This document shows positions 35,851-47,880 of a DNA stretch of 64,000 nucleotides, one piece after another. A program made the translations under genes and the position numbers. The stretch covers positions 111,105,160 to 111,169,159 of the forward strand of contig NC_062219.1 in NCBI RefSeq assembly GCF_902686445.1, written 5' to 3'. The stretch is from Sciurus carolinensis. Lineage: Eukaryota > Chordata > Mammalia > Rodentia > Sciuridae. Under the pieces are notes generated by a model that saw nothing but the letters and a program-made list of their open reading frames with translations, ran no database searches and was not told the DNA's origin. Positions within the stretch are counted from its first letter, which is position 1, and every line of letters starts with the position of its first letter.

Positions 35851-36473
35851 CAGAGAGAAAGCAGAGTATTGAAGGGATGAGACCGTGAAAGTGGGGAGGA
35901 TGCTCTGGGCCTGGAACACAGCATAAGTACAATTATACCTGGGAGGAAAAAAAAAAAAAGCAACTCTGATTGAAATATTCAAGCAAAAGGTTCATTGAGA
36001 AGGCATAGTAGGAAGTTTGATTAGAAAATCATGACCCGGACTATATAGGATGGCAGAGTGCAGGAATCATTAAGAAGAAGTTGAATGATTCTTGGCTGAA
36101 GGACAGTGAGTTCAAAAGGATGTTTTAAGAAGATCCAAATGATTGTGCTATGTTTGGTTAACTGGAATTGAAAACCCAGCATCATAGTGTTAATATTCAG
36201 TGCCTTATATTTAAAGGAGGATCATTCTTGAACACTAACCACAGACAGGACTGAGCAAGGGTTCCTTATACTAGATTAGCAAATTTAGTATTAATTCAAG
36301 TTAATTTTCCAAATTTTTTTCCTAACATTTGATTTGCACAGAGGTACCTGTGATCCCTAGGAGCTCTGAAAATATTCCAAAATTTAAAAAAAATCAAATA
36401 TGAAACATTTCTATTCCAAGCACTTTGAATAAAGGGATACTCAACCTGTATCTTGTTTTTCCAAGAACAAGAC

Positions 36474-36562
36474 ATGAACAAACAATTCAAAACAACACAT
36501 AATAATTTCCAAATAGTGGCCCAAACCGAAAGTACAGGGTTAGAAATAAAAGACTTTCAGAC
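36474..36562 (+). repeat. 90-bp dispersed direct repeat, copy 2
   Basis: Begins ATGAACAAACAATTCAAAAC and ends GACTTTCAGAC, 805 bp after copy 1 in the same orientation. Flanks outside the repeat do not match. Confidence 0.9.
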
Positions 36563-37559
36563 ATGTTAACTTCATTCCCTTTTGTTTGACAGTGGTTCTT
36601 GAAAAGATCAAGGAAATACTCTTAAAACCTGTATCCAAATTTTCAGGAAAGCATTTTACAAAGTGTGGCATAAATTTTTAATACATTACAGAAAATCATA
36701 GACAGTAGTAGTATGACTGGTATGGTTGATAGAATGAGAATATTTAGATTAATCATATCAAACTTGAAAAAGATTTTTATTTGCTTGTATATGTTTGAGA
36801 TGGCAATATTGTGATATGACAAGGATTTCTTAAATTTTAGTGTAGTTTCTAGGTGCTATCCTTATTGGATTGATATTTACCTAGTGAGGAATGTCTAAAG
36901 GAAAGTAAGGGAGTTGGTGGTGTATTTGAAGGAGCATAAAAGCTTATCTAATAACTGGTTGAAAAAATTTTTGAATATTTAACCATAAAAAAGAGGCTAA
37001 AATGTATAAGAGTCTTCAAATATTTGAAGTACTTCTACATGAAAAAAATAACAGACATATAATCATGACCCAAGAAACTAGGTCCTTATGAGGGATATTA
37101 GGAAGTAAAGGAAGAAGGAAGAAAGGAAGACACTCAATGTGTAAAGGACTAGAGCAATCCACAGTGACTCCAAGCAGTGAGTTTGAGTTACTGGGAAAAT
37201 TCTGGTCACCATTGTCACAAATAATGTCTAAAAAGCATACAGGTTTAGAGGAAATTTGTGAGACAGGTAAGTTTGAAATGCTAACAAAATTTCTATCTAT
37301 CTAACAAAATCAGAGGCTTGATAAGTTTATACACGAAGAATTCTGATTTTCTCTAAATAATTAGATTAAAAATTAGTATATTTAAAATAACCTTAACAGC
37401 AAGATAGGGACATCATTTCTATGGACTAAATAAGAATAAATTGTGTTTTTATATTTGTAAACCATAAGTAGCATTAAATTCATGAACTCTTTTAAAAAAA
37501 AATTGTAATGTTAGTAAAGGGCCTGATTACTCATTTCAAAGCCATATCTCTTTGGGCAG

Positions 37560-37727
37560 GGGTCTTGCATGAAGTCCTGCCCAGACTCCCCTGAGAACAC
37601 GCCACCTCCTACACCAACAGCTCCATCATCTGGATCCCAGCACTCAGGGAGAACCACATCAGGATCCCTAGTAAGTGGGAGCGCTGCACAGGACTCCACT
37701 AAAACCAAGCAAAGGAAAAGAAAAAAG
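37560..37727 (+). CDS. Candidate in-frame SUPT3H cassette exon, 56 codons
   Basis: Seen in sequence: a 168-base open segment lies between CTCTTTGGGCAG (acceptor) and AAG|GTCAGT (donor). It is open in exactly the phase set by exons C and D (phase 0 at both ends) and is clearly GC-richer than the flanking intron. The translation starts GSCMKSCPDSPENTPPPTPT, is rich in Ser, Thr and Pro through its middle, and ends with a basic KTKQRKRKK that resembles a nuclear localisation signal. Inference: it may be an alternative SUPT3H exon placing a flexible insert in the loop between helices 2 and 3 of the C-terminal histone fold. The shorter human protein as I recall it lacks this segment. I cannot say whether such an isoform is already annotated. 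Alternatives are a decayed exon or chance; the chance of 56 random codons without a stop is roughly 7%, before requiring matching phase and splice sites. Confidence 0.6.
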
Positions 37728-37976
37728 GTCAGTGTTTTTTATATATATATATATTTTTTTTTTTTTTCCTTCCTGGTACAGAATGAAAAGAGTCTCCTTA
37801 TGTTCCTTTCTGAGATAAGAAAAATGTGCTGTCTTTGTCTCAACTCAAAATTTTAGAAGTAGCCAATTTACATTCACCCATATTCAGTGAGTTCTATTTA
37901 ACCTTTTTAAACAACTGTAATCTGGATACATAGAATATTGATTTTTTTCTAAAAATTTTTACTATAAAATTCTTCA

Positions 37977-38060
37977 GGGCTGGGGAGATAGCTCACTTGG
38001 TAGAGTGCTGGGGCACAAGGCCCTGGGTTCAATCCCCAGCACTGCAAAAAGAAAAAAAAA
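37977..38060 (+). mobile_element. ID SINE with internal deletion
   Basis: GGGCTGGGGAGATAGCTCAC, then TAGAGTGCTGGGGCACAAGG (several bases missing compared with 16817-16906) and GGGTTCAATCCCCAGCACTG with an A tail. Imperfect duplication ATTCTTCA / ATCTTCA at the ends. Confidence 0.9.
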
Positions 38061-38797
38061 ATCTTCAAGCATATAGAAATTAAAAGAATTATAGACACTT
38101 TATATCCATCATCCAGATTGTACAGATTAACATTTAACTATACTAACTACATATTTACTGTATAACATTTACCATATCTGTTCATCTAACCATCCCCTTT
38201 ATTCTGTAGATCATCCTTTTTTATAATACATTACAAAGTAAATTGCAGACATCAGTGTATTTTATACCTAAACATTTTATTGTGTATAATTTATGGTTCC
38301 TTTTTTTTATTAAGGTAAAATTTATGTTCAGTGAACAGTTTGACTATGTACCATTTAATAGTTTTGATAAATACATTAACCTATGTTTTTCCAAAACCCT
38401 GTCAGGATACACAATATTATCATCAGCTTACAAAGTTCCTTTATTCTTTCTCTCAGTTATTGCCACTATCTTCTAAAAGGCAACCACTATTATAATTCTT
38501 TATCATAGATTAGCTTATTATATTCTAGAACTTTATATAAACAGAATATAATATGTACTTTTTTGTGTGAAATTTCTTTTACTCAGGAGGTTTTTAAATT
38601 TGTTTTTCAGTATAATTTAGTCATCTTTATTACTGATTAATATTCCATTATCTGAATATGTTCAACTTATTCATTCTTTTGTTAGTGGATACCTGGGGTA
38701 ACCAGTCTTTGAGGTATTGTGAATAAATCTGTTAGGGACATTTTTATGTTAGTCTTTAAATACAAATGTCATCCTTTCTTTTAGGTTGATAGCTCAG

Positions 38798-38905
38798 AAG
38801 AAAATTGCTGGGTGGTGGAGTTAGTTATATGTTTTTGATTTTTAAAGAAACTGCAATACCTTTTTTTCCAAAAGGGTTGTACTGTAGTATTTAAGAATTC
38901 CAGTT
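38798..38905 (+). repeat. Long duplication flanking the inserted L1, left copy
   Basis: 108 bp from AAGAAAATTGCTGGGTGG to AAGAATTCCAGTT; matches 40356-40464 with about 11 differences (about 90%). Confidence 0.9.
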
Positions 38906-40273
38906 AGTCAGGTAGACCAATGGTACAGAATAGAGGACACAGAAACAAACCCACATAAATACAGTTATCACATACTAGACAAAGGTGCCAAAAACATACA
39001 GTGGAGAAAAGATAGCCTCTTCAACAAATGGTGCTGGCAAAACTGGAAATCCATATATAGCAAAATGAAACTAAACCCCTATCTCTCACCCTGCACAAAA
39101 CTCAGCCCAAAATGGACCAAGGACCTAGGGAAAAGACCAGAAACCCTGCACCTAATAGAAGAAAAAGTAGGTCCAACTCTTCATCATGTCAGCTTAGTAC
39201 TAGACTTCCTTAACATGATTCCCAAAGCACAAGAAATAAAAGCAGGAATCAATAACTGGGATAGATTAAAACTAAAAAGCCTTTTCTCAGCAAAGGAAAC
39301 AGTCACCAATGTGAAGAGAGAACCTACAGAGTGGGAGAAAATCTTTGCCATACACACTTCAGATAGAGCACTAATCTCCAGAATTTATAAAGAACTCAAA
39401 AAACTTTACACCAAGAATACAAATAACCCAGTCAATAAATGGGCTAAGGAGATGAGCAGACACTTCACAGAAGATCTATAAGCAATCAACAGATACATGA
39501 AAAAATGTCCAACATCTCTAGTAATAAGAGAAATGCAAATCAAAACTACCCAAAGATTCTGTCTCACCCCAATTAGAATGGCGATTACCAGGATTACAAG
39601 CAATGATAGGTGTTGGTGAGGATGTGGGGAAAAAGGTACACTCATACATTGCTGGTGGGGTTGCAAATTAGTGTAGCCACTCTGGAAAGCAGTATGGAGA
39701 TTCCTCAGAAAACTTGGAATGAAATCACCATTTGACCCAGCTATCCCACTCCTTGGCCTATACCCAAAGGACTTAAAATCAGCATACTACAGCGCACAGC
39801 TACATCAATGTTTATAGCAGCTCAATTCACAATAGCTAGATCGTGGAACCAACCTGGATACCCTTCAATAGATGAGTGGATAAAGAAACTGTGGTATATA
39901 TACACAATGGAATATTACTCCGCCATAAAGAAGAATAAAATTATGGCATTTGCAGGTAAATGGATGGAGCTGGAGAATATCATGCTAAGTGAAATAAGCC
40001 AATCCCTAAAAACCAAAGGCTGAATGATTTCTCTGATAAGTGGATGATGATACGTAACGGGGGTTGGGAGGGAGGCCAGAATGGAGTAAGAATGAATTGT
40101 ATAGAGGAAAATGAGGGTTGGGGAGGGGGGAGGGGGAAGGAAAAATAATAGAATGAGACAAACATCATTACCCTATGTACACATATGAGTACACAAACGG
40201 TGTGACTACTTCATGTACAACCAGAGAAACAATTGTTGTACCCCATTTGTTTACAATGAATAAAGAAAAAAAA
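38906..40273 (+). mobile_element. LINE-1, 5'-truncated, 3' end of ORF2 and 3'UTR
   Basis: Starts inside the end of the ORF2 reverse-transcriptase region (GGTAGACCAATGGTACAGAA) and runs to the A-rich tail AATAAAGAAAAAAAA (40259-40273). The ORF2 C-terminal region reads in blocks: 39065-39481 (MKLNPYLSPCTKL onward, closed by a TAA at 39479-39481) and 39808-40023 (FIAAQFTIARSWNQPGY onward). The zinc-knuckle region between is interrupted. The 3'UTR holds a G/A-rich tract (40060-40140). Same subfamily as 468-7223 by eye. Confidence 0.93.
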
Positions 40274-40350
40274 TTTTTCATTCTTTGAAAAAAAAATGAA
40301 TCAACTATATTACATGCAACAAATGAGAACTTAATAAATATGAAATTAAT
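40274..40350 (+). other. Possible L1 3' transduction segment
   Basis: About 77 bp that is not L1 lies between the L1 A-tail and the right copy of the flanking duplication. It ends with AATAAA (40333-40338) 13 bp before a second A-run (40351-40357). This is the arrangement expected when read-through RNA uses a downstream polyadenylation site. Confidence 0.55.
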
Positions 40351-40355
40351 AAAAA

Positions 40356-40464
40356 AAGAAAATTGCTGAGTGGTAGAGTTAGTTATGTGTTTTTGATTTT
40401 TAAAGAAACCACAAGACCTTTTTTTCCCAAAAGGGTTTTACCATAGTTTTTAAGAATTCCAGTT
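40356..40464 (+). repeat. Long duplication flanking the inserted L1, right copy
   Basis: 109 bp from AAGAAAATTGCTGAGTGG to AAGAATTCCAGTT; about 90% identical to 38798-38905. The old L1 sequence continues directly beyond it. Confidence 0.9.
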
Positions 40465-40730
40465 GTTCCACATCCTGGTAAATATTTGATGTCATCATGG
40501 TTTTTACTTTAACTATCCTAATGAATATTTAGTGGTAACCATAGTTTATGCATTTCCCTAATTAATGATGTTGAACATTTTTTCCCATTTACTGCTTTGT
40601 CATTCATTTATCTTCCTCTGAGAAGTATCTCTTCAAATCCTTTATTCAGATTTTTTTTTGGGGGGGGTCACATTGACTTTTATTACTGATTCATAGAAAC
40701 TTTTGTCATTTTTTAAATTTTTCTTTTTCT

Positions 40731-40914
40731 TTTTTGGTACTAGCAACTGAATCCAGGGGTGCTTTACTAGTGAGTCACATCCCCAGATCTTTTTGTTTTT
40801 TATTTCTAGACAGCATCTTGCTAAATTGTTGAGACTGATGTCAAACTTGTAATCTTCCTGCCTCAGCTTCCCAAGTAGCTGGGATTACAGGCATGCACCA
40901 CCATGCCCAGCTAC
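40731..40914 (-). mobile_element. B1-dID dimeric SINE
   Basis: On +: TTTTTGGTACTAGCAACTGA, reversed ID half with GTGAGTCACATCCCCAGATC, a T-rich linker, then the reversed B1 half to ACCACCATGCCCAGCTA. Confidence 0.9.
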
Positions 40915-43900
40915 CAATTTGTAAGAGTTTTTTCTATATCTTGAATAATATTCCTTTGTCAAATACATACTTTTCATATATTTCCTCAGTTATTGCTTAC
41001 TACTTGTCTTAATGGTGATTTTGATGAACACAAGTTCTGAATTTCTGAATAAGTCTTAATTTATCCAGTTTTTTTCTTTAATGTTTATGTGTCCTAACCC
41101 AAATGATATTCTCCTGTGTTTTCTTCTGGAAATTCTGTAGTTTTAGTTCTCACATTTACTTTTATTAATATGGGCAAATTACCTTTTGTATATTGTATGA
41201 GTTGAAGCCAAATTTGGCTTTTAAATATGGATATCTAGTTACTGCAGAACTTTTTGTTCTTTTTTTCTCTCATTGGATTGTTTTGACAGCTTTGTTGAAA
41301 ATCAAATGACCATATAGGTGTATGAATTTATTTTAGGAAATTCAGCTATTTCATTGGTTTGTCAGTTTTGATTTCCCATTTTGATTACTATAGCTTTATA
41401 GTAATATAAGTCCTCAAACTGTTATTTTTAAATCTGTATGGATATGTTTTGTCCTTTGCATTGATGTTGAAAGGGATTGAATTGATTGCTTGTATCCATT
41501 TGGAATGTGAATTTCTAAGTGATATCATGTCTTATAATCCATGAATATGAAATAATATATTTATTCTTATGAAATTTCTCTTTTTCTCACTGGCAATACT
41601 TTTTATCTGATAAATGTAACCATTCCAGCCTTCTTATGATTACTATTTAATACATGGGTTTTTAAAAACTCCATTTTTTTCCATTTCATTGTGTCTGTGT
41701 CTTTAAATTTAAAGATAAATATATTCAACAGTTGGGTCTTGCTTTTTTTTATCTTTGCTTTCTGTCTGCATATTTTAATTATAGTCATTAATTCTGTGAC
41801 ATTTAATGCATTTATTGACATGGTTGGCTGGCTATAGGACAGTTATTTTTTATATGTTTTCTGATTTTTCTATTTCTACTTTTTGTTTATTTTCTCTTTA
41901 TTGCCCACTTTTGGGTTAATTGTATACTTTTTTTGAAATTATTATTAGGGTTAATTGTACGCTTCTTTGAAGTTAATTTTAAGTATCTATTGGTTTCTTT
42001 GTGATAACTTCATATAATTTTTTTTCAGTAGGTATGCTAAGGATTCTAAAATAAATTCTTCAATTTTCATGATGTAAAAGGAAACATTACAAATATACTA
42101 CATCTACATATATTATAAGCCACAGTATTACAATTTTCTCCTTAAGTAGTCAAATATATTTCAATGAAACTAACAGAAAAAATAGACTTAACACTTACCA
42201 TTTCCACAGTTGTTTTTCTTACTGATGATCAGAATTCCATTGTTATCATTTTTCTTTTGTGTTCTGCTAAATTTTATTTAACAGTTTTTATAGTGTAGAT
42301 TGACTAATGATGATTTTTAACTTAGTTTTTGTATTTCTGAAAATATCTTTCCTGGAAGATATTTTCACTGTAGAATTCTAGGTTGGTAATTTTGTTTTTC
42401 AGTCCTTTAATGATGTCATTCCACTTCTTTCTAGCATGCATCATTTTAAAACATAATTAAATAAATATGTATTATTGTTTCCCTGTTTGTATTGTTTATC
42501 ATGATGCTCTCAGAATTCTTTCTTTATTTTTTGCTTCAGCAACTTGACCATCATAACATAGGAATGGTTTTCTTTGTACTTATTCTGCCTAAAGTTCACT
42601 GAGCTTCTTGACTATATAAGTTAATGTCAACCAAATGGGGAATTTTTGAGCAATTATTTCTTCAGATTTTTCTGGCCTATTTTTCTCCTTTATTTTTGAA
42701 ATTCCAAGTACCTTATTATATTAGTTTCTTTGATATTGTTCCATAGGTACATGAGACTCTTTTTTGTTTTTCTTTCAGTATTTTCTCTTCCTCAGATAGG
42801 ATAAATTCTATTGATCTTTCTTTATGTTCCAGACTTTTTGTTTCTTTTGCCAGCTTCAATCTACTGTTGCACCCATCCAGAAATACTTTACTTCTCATAT
42901 TTTACTTCATACTTCTAGAATTTCTCTTTGATTTCTTTTTTATATTTTGTTTATATGATGTAATTTTTATTCATTTATTAACTTTTCTTTATGCTCTTGA
43001 ACATTTTTATAATAGCTGCTTTAAAATTCTTGTTTGCTAAATTATATATCTGAATTTTCTTATTCTTCATTGATTATAATTCACACTTTCTTGTGATTTT
43101 GCATGTCTGGTTATTTTCAGCTGTATTGTAGACATTGTGAGTAATACATTCTAGATAGTGTGGGATTCTGTTATATTCCTATGAAGAGAGTTGGTAGCAG
43201 TGGTGGCAGTACCTCTGTGTTCATTTATTCAGCAGGAAATTGATTCTTCTAGACATACTCTTAATCTTCAAATTTCTCTTTTGTGTCAGCATCTAGAATC
43301 TCTGTTCTCTCTTCTCTTAGCTTTAGCAGAATTTCATGGATTCATTACCACACAGGGATAGTTTAGGGGCTAGTCAAAGATTTTGATAAAATGTATAGGT
43401 TAAATTTGGGAGTCACTCTCTTTGATTCTGTTCTTTTTTGAGACTTTCTTCCTCACTTCACACCTATGTGGTTTACCTTGAACTCTGGCCTAAAACCACC
43501 TCCATACCCACTGGAGCCTGACCGTAGTAAAGTGGAAATTCATTCTACTGCCATTCCCATCTTCTAAGAGTAGACACTCTCCCTTCCAGTTTCTGCCTGA
43601 TTTTGGTCAGTCTTCAGTGCTTCCATGTACTTGTTTATTGTCTGAAATTTATGCTTTTATCTACAATTAGGTTAGTACAAAAGGAACTATTAGCTATTAC
43701 AAGTAGTGAAATCATGTCAAGATAATAATTACTAATGATAGTAAGCAAATTTAAATTTTATCCTCATTTCTGATTTCCCCTTTAATTTACAAAATATCAG
43801 AATTGATTGCTTATTTGTTAAAGGAAAATTTGGACTATGCAGGATTTCTGTATTGTAAATTAGTTTTTTAAAAGAATTTCATCTATTGTACTCTCTAATT

Positions 43901-44044
43901 TGGCTCTCTTAATTTTAGTAAACTAGGGTTGCACAAAAGACCTTTTCAATGGATTTTCTTTCCAAGGTATGTGAGAAAGAATTGAAATTATCCTAGTAAT
44001 TATGTAAGCATAAGTATACATAAAATAATTATAACTTTTTGGAA

Positions 44045-44046
<2 letters not shown>

Positions 44047-44086
<40 letters not shown>

Positions 44087-44120
44087 TGTGTGCGTGCGTG
44101 CACGCGCATGTGCGCGCCTG
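44047..44120. repeat. (GT)n microsatellite with CpG-containing alternating tail
   Basis: About 18 GT units, then GAGTGTGTGCGTGCGTGCAC and GCGCATGTGCGCGCC. Almost wholly alternating purine-pyrimidine, so Z-DNA-prone. Confidence 0.9.
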
Positions 44121-44130
44121 AGATTGTCTG

Positions 44131-44196
44131 TCTGGTACCAGGGGTCTTATGCATGCTAAGCAAGTGCTCTAACACTGAACTATGTCCCCATCCAGT
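44131..44196 (-). mobile_element. ID SINE, diverged
   Basis: On +: TCTGGTACCAGGGGTCTTAT, GCTAAGCAAGTGCTCTAACA and CTGAACTATGTCCCCATCCA are the reversed ID body. It directly follows the GT repeat, which occupies its tail position. Confidence 0.8.
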
Positions 44197-46202
44197 TTTT
44201 GGAAATTCTTGAGATTTTTCTCTTGAATATTTAAACATTATTTTTCCCGATCTTGTTGAAAACTTAATGAAGGTTCTCAAATGGTGCATAATTGGAGAGG
44301 AATGAATTTCAAGAGACCCATAGCAAGGTTGACCGTAATTGATGATATATTATATTATTGAAAAATGTAAAAAGTGGAAGTTATGTGTTTTCACCACACA
44401 AATGAATACTATGTGAGGCAATACATTTGGTTATTAACTAGATTTAACCATTATATAATGTGTAGTACTTCAAAAAGACTGTCTGACATGATAAAAACAT
44501 AGTGTTATCTGTTGTTTTTTTAAAATAAAAATAATAAAGTTTCTATTATGTATCAGCTATTGGGACTTCAAGATGCCAACTAGCTTTGGGCATATTCCTT
44601 ATTTTCACTTTCAACCAGAAAATTGGGTAATAATTAGAAAAAAATTTAGAATAAATGATGTTTTATGTCCCATCCAGATTTAGTTATAAATGAATACCCA
44701 AATTCAATGATTCTTTTTTGTCTTGTCCTTAAGTAGCTTTTCTAGTTTCAATTTCCTTGAAGCTTCCTCATTATATAGGACTTCAATTCTAACAGTTATC
44801 ATCTTAATTAAACTTTGATATGAGAAAATTAACTGCATTATATACTGCACCTATTGATCAAAGTATGGCCAACCTTCATCTGAAAAGAAATCTAGAAGGA
44901 CAGATCTCTGGGAGGACAGTGTATGTGACAGACATCAAGGAGAAAGAAGACACTTTCCTGGCCTTTATGGTCAGGAAGTGTCAGGAATATTAGTAATACT
45001 AACCTTTCATTTACTCAAGTCTGATGTATTTATTATTATTCTATAAGATGTAAGATTTCAAGTTTAGCAAAAGATGTAACCCACCATTATAGATGAGGAA
45101 AGAAAAAGAAACAGTTGTCTGAGATTCCATGTCCTTCTTAAACATTGAATTACTGTGGTAAAGGAAAATTTGAAAAAGGATAGGATGCTTTCTAAGCCGA
45201 GAAGAAACCCGAATAAGTAAGAGATCTGGGGGCAACAGAAGTTTCAGTGTAATTGTCTTCTACCACAGTTGAAAGTTCACACTTCTGAGATTTTGTTCAA
45301 TATAAACCAGCAAAGACAAACAGGCAGTAGAAAAGTTAATGTGTATGATGTTTATGATACTTCAGCTTCCAATACCCAGCTTCAGTTTCAAGGTGAAGAA
45401 ACAGAAATAAAGATGAAAAGAATATAAAAATGAAAATGAAATACAAAAATGAGTATGAATACAACCAAGAGGAAGAGAACCTGATACAGAGAGAACCTGC
45501 CAAATAGAACTTTATCATTTCATTTAAGGTAATACAGAATTCAGTTCCCCACAGATATTTCTGCTAGCACTATATAGACAACACTACACAGTATTTTGTC
45601 AAATATATGGATTTAGTTTTTGAAAATTTATAGAATACCTAAAATGTGAACATAATGAGGATGGAAAAGATGAAGTATATATAAATCTAACACTTATAAC
45701 AGAGAACACTTATGTAAATTTAATACTAACTTTTCTCTGAAGCAATTTTTAAAATATTATAAAAGGCTGGAATTGTTGCTAAATTAAAAATTTCAAACTT
45801 GAGAGAAATTTTTAATTTTAAATGGTCATGACCACCTCACTAAGGAACTGAATATTGATGAAAGTTATTTGTTGAAGTGGAAAAAAAAAAAAAAAAACTC
45901 TAGGAATATAACATTTCAGATTGAAAGACTCCCTTCCAAAGAACCCAGTGGGCAAACCAAGCTAGTGTAAAGTACACATGGTAACTTCATTCATACTAAT
46001 GTTAACAGTTGTTTAGTTATGGCAGATGAGCCTGAAATTGGTTAAGTGGATAATCTATTAACTTTTTCCCCAAAAGTGGATATTTTTATTTGTGTATAAG
46101 TTAACTTCACCTTTTTTTTTTTTTTGTCAAGGGCAGTATGATTCAGTCAGGCAAACTTACTTGTCTCCATATCTTACAAATAGCAATAACAAGGCAATTT
46201 CT

Positions 46203-46535
46203 AACTTATGATTCTATCATTGCCCATTTGGGCCACTATAACAAAATGTTATAAAATGGTTCACTTAAAGTAGTAGAATTGTATTTTTCACATTTTTTAG
46301 TCTGGAAATCCAAGATCAAGTTTCTGGCAAATTCATTGTCTAAGGAAGACCTATTTTCTGGTTCACTCTTAATCATCTTTTCACTCTGACCTTACATGGT
46401 GAAAGGGTTGAGGGCTCCACCGTTGTAATTTCATCACCCCCCTAAGGTCCTGTCCTAATACGTGGGGGTTAGGATTTAAACATGAGTTCAGGGGAAACAC
46501 AAAGATTCAAACCATAGCAGTCTCCTACTTCCGTG
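46203..46535. repeat. Ancient interspersed repeat, family not named
   Basis: GGGCCACTATAACAAAATGT, GGAAATCCAAGATCAAGTTT, TTACATGGTGAAAGGGTTGA, GAGGGCTCCACC and GGGGTTAGGATTTAAACATG are in the order of a widespread old mammalian repeat that I recognise by pattern but cannot name safely. Confidence 0.5.
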
Positions 46536-47269
46536 TTCACAAACCCTATTTGATTGCCATGCCCGTGGTTCTGAGATTTGACCAAAATGTTCTGTACCAA
46601 AACCAAGTTTATTAGGAGGATAAGTATTTCTGTTGATCAAGGAGAAAATAAATGAAAACTAAATTCAATTTGTAGGGAGAAAAGAGTGAATGTAGGAGAA
46701 TCCTTAGAGGAACACATGGGCAAGAATTCTTCTCTGACTTAGGTTTTAAGATTCTGACCCTCTCGATGTCTCTTTCTTTTCACTTGAGATTATACTGGAA
46801 GAATTACTCTTTAGATTCCAGTCCAGGTAACTTCTTTATGTGTTTTACTGCAAATACATAAAATGTGTCAACCTCCTTCATAAGTATCTGTGAGACCTAG
46901 CAAATAAATGAGTCTATACTAATCATATTCTTATTGTGGAGCAGAATAGATTCACAGAAGAGTCTTTACCCTCATCTAGGGAACCTGATGATTGCATTTA
47001 TTCTAATATATTCCAACTGAAAGAAACTGGAATGAGAATTGAAAAATCACTCAAAGAACCCTGTGTACTTTCATGCGAGTGCCAAAATGAGAGTTAAAAT
47101 AGCCAAATCTGTGTTGTTATGGGCAAAGGAGATACATTATTTAGGATATTTTTGGAATGAAATTGAGAAAGATACTCTAGTAGGTCCTATTGGCTTATTT
47201 CAGAGTTTGTTATAATAATAATCAAGATCTGTTTTGTATTTTATTTCAGGCTTAGCTTGGGTAACTAGC

Positions 47270-47880
47270 AGATATTCTTATAGAAATTTTAAGAATATTT
47301 TATTAGTTTGTAAAGGAAAGCATGCATGTGGTATAAAAGTATAGATGAGTATATACCATGAAATGTCATTCTTCCTATAACCCCCATCCTTCAGGCATCC
47401 CCTTAACATCCATGAGATCAGCATTGTTACTGATTTTTGGTATACACTCACAGTGTATTTTATGTGCTTAAATAAGTATATAATAGTTTTTTTAACAAGT
47501 GGTAACAGTGCCACACAATTAGATATTTTGCATTTTTTTTCACATAATGTATCTTAGCAATGGCTCCATAGGGAGTGATTATGAAATGACCCCATAAGTG
47601 GTTGCTGTGGTTTTCTTCTTCCAGTGGCTCTATAATAATTTATTTAACCAGTCCCTCATGGTGATCATTTGGTTCATCAATTCAGATACTGCTCTAGTAC
47701 TGTAGTGAACACCATTTGTATGTGTGTGTGTATGTGTGTGTTTATGTGTGTGTTGTTTTGCACCCATGTGATATGTTGATAGGATACATTCTTAAAGATG
47801 AAATTACTGCGTCAAAGAGTTTGTACTTTTCATTTTGGTAAGATGTCGCCAAATTGTGATCCACAGAGGTTGTTATTCAT
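47270..47880 (-). mobile_element. Old L1-like 3' region, antisense
   Basis: CATAATGTATCTTAGCAATGGC, ATCATTTGGTTCATCAATTC, GATGAAATTACTGCGTCAAAG and GGTAAGATGTCGCCAAATTG parallel the reverse of old L1 3' ends. A GT-rich stretch lies at 47717-47755. Confidence 0.4.

Larger units (their letters stand above)
38075..43690 (-). mobile_element. Old L1M-type element, antisense, interrupted by younger insertions
   Basis: The + strand shows the reverse of an old L1: the 3' part at 38075-38797 (ATTCCATTATCTGAATATGTTC, ATTGTGAATAAATCTGTTAG), resuming at 40465-40730 and 40915 onward, with an ORF1/5' region at about 42900-43200 (TTATAATAGCTGCTTTAAAATTC, TGTCTGGTTATTTTCAGCTG). The younger L1 (38906-40273) and a B1-dID (40731-40914) sit inside it. 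No frame survives. Extent and family are approximate. Confidence 0.5.

Noticed and set aside
35759..36473. LTR-type element using the 90-bp direct repeats as terminal repeats
   Set aside because: No TG...CA termini, no primer-binding site, no flanking duplication and no coding relic between the copies.
37728..37856. Continuation of the cassette exon frame past its donor
   Set aside because: It runs through a TA/T-rich tract giving an IYIYIYFFFF stretch, typical of intron read-through.
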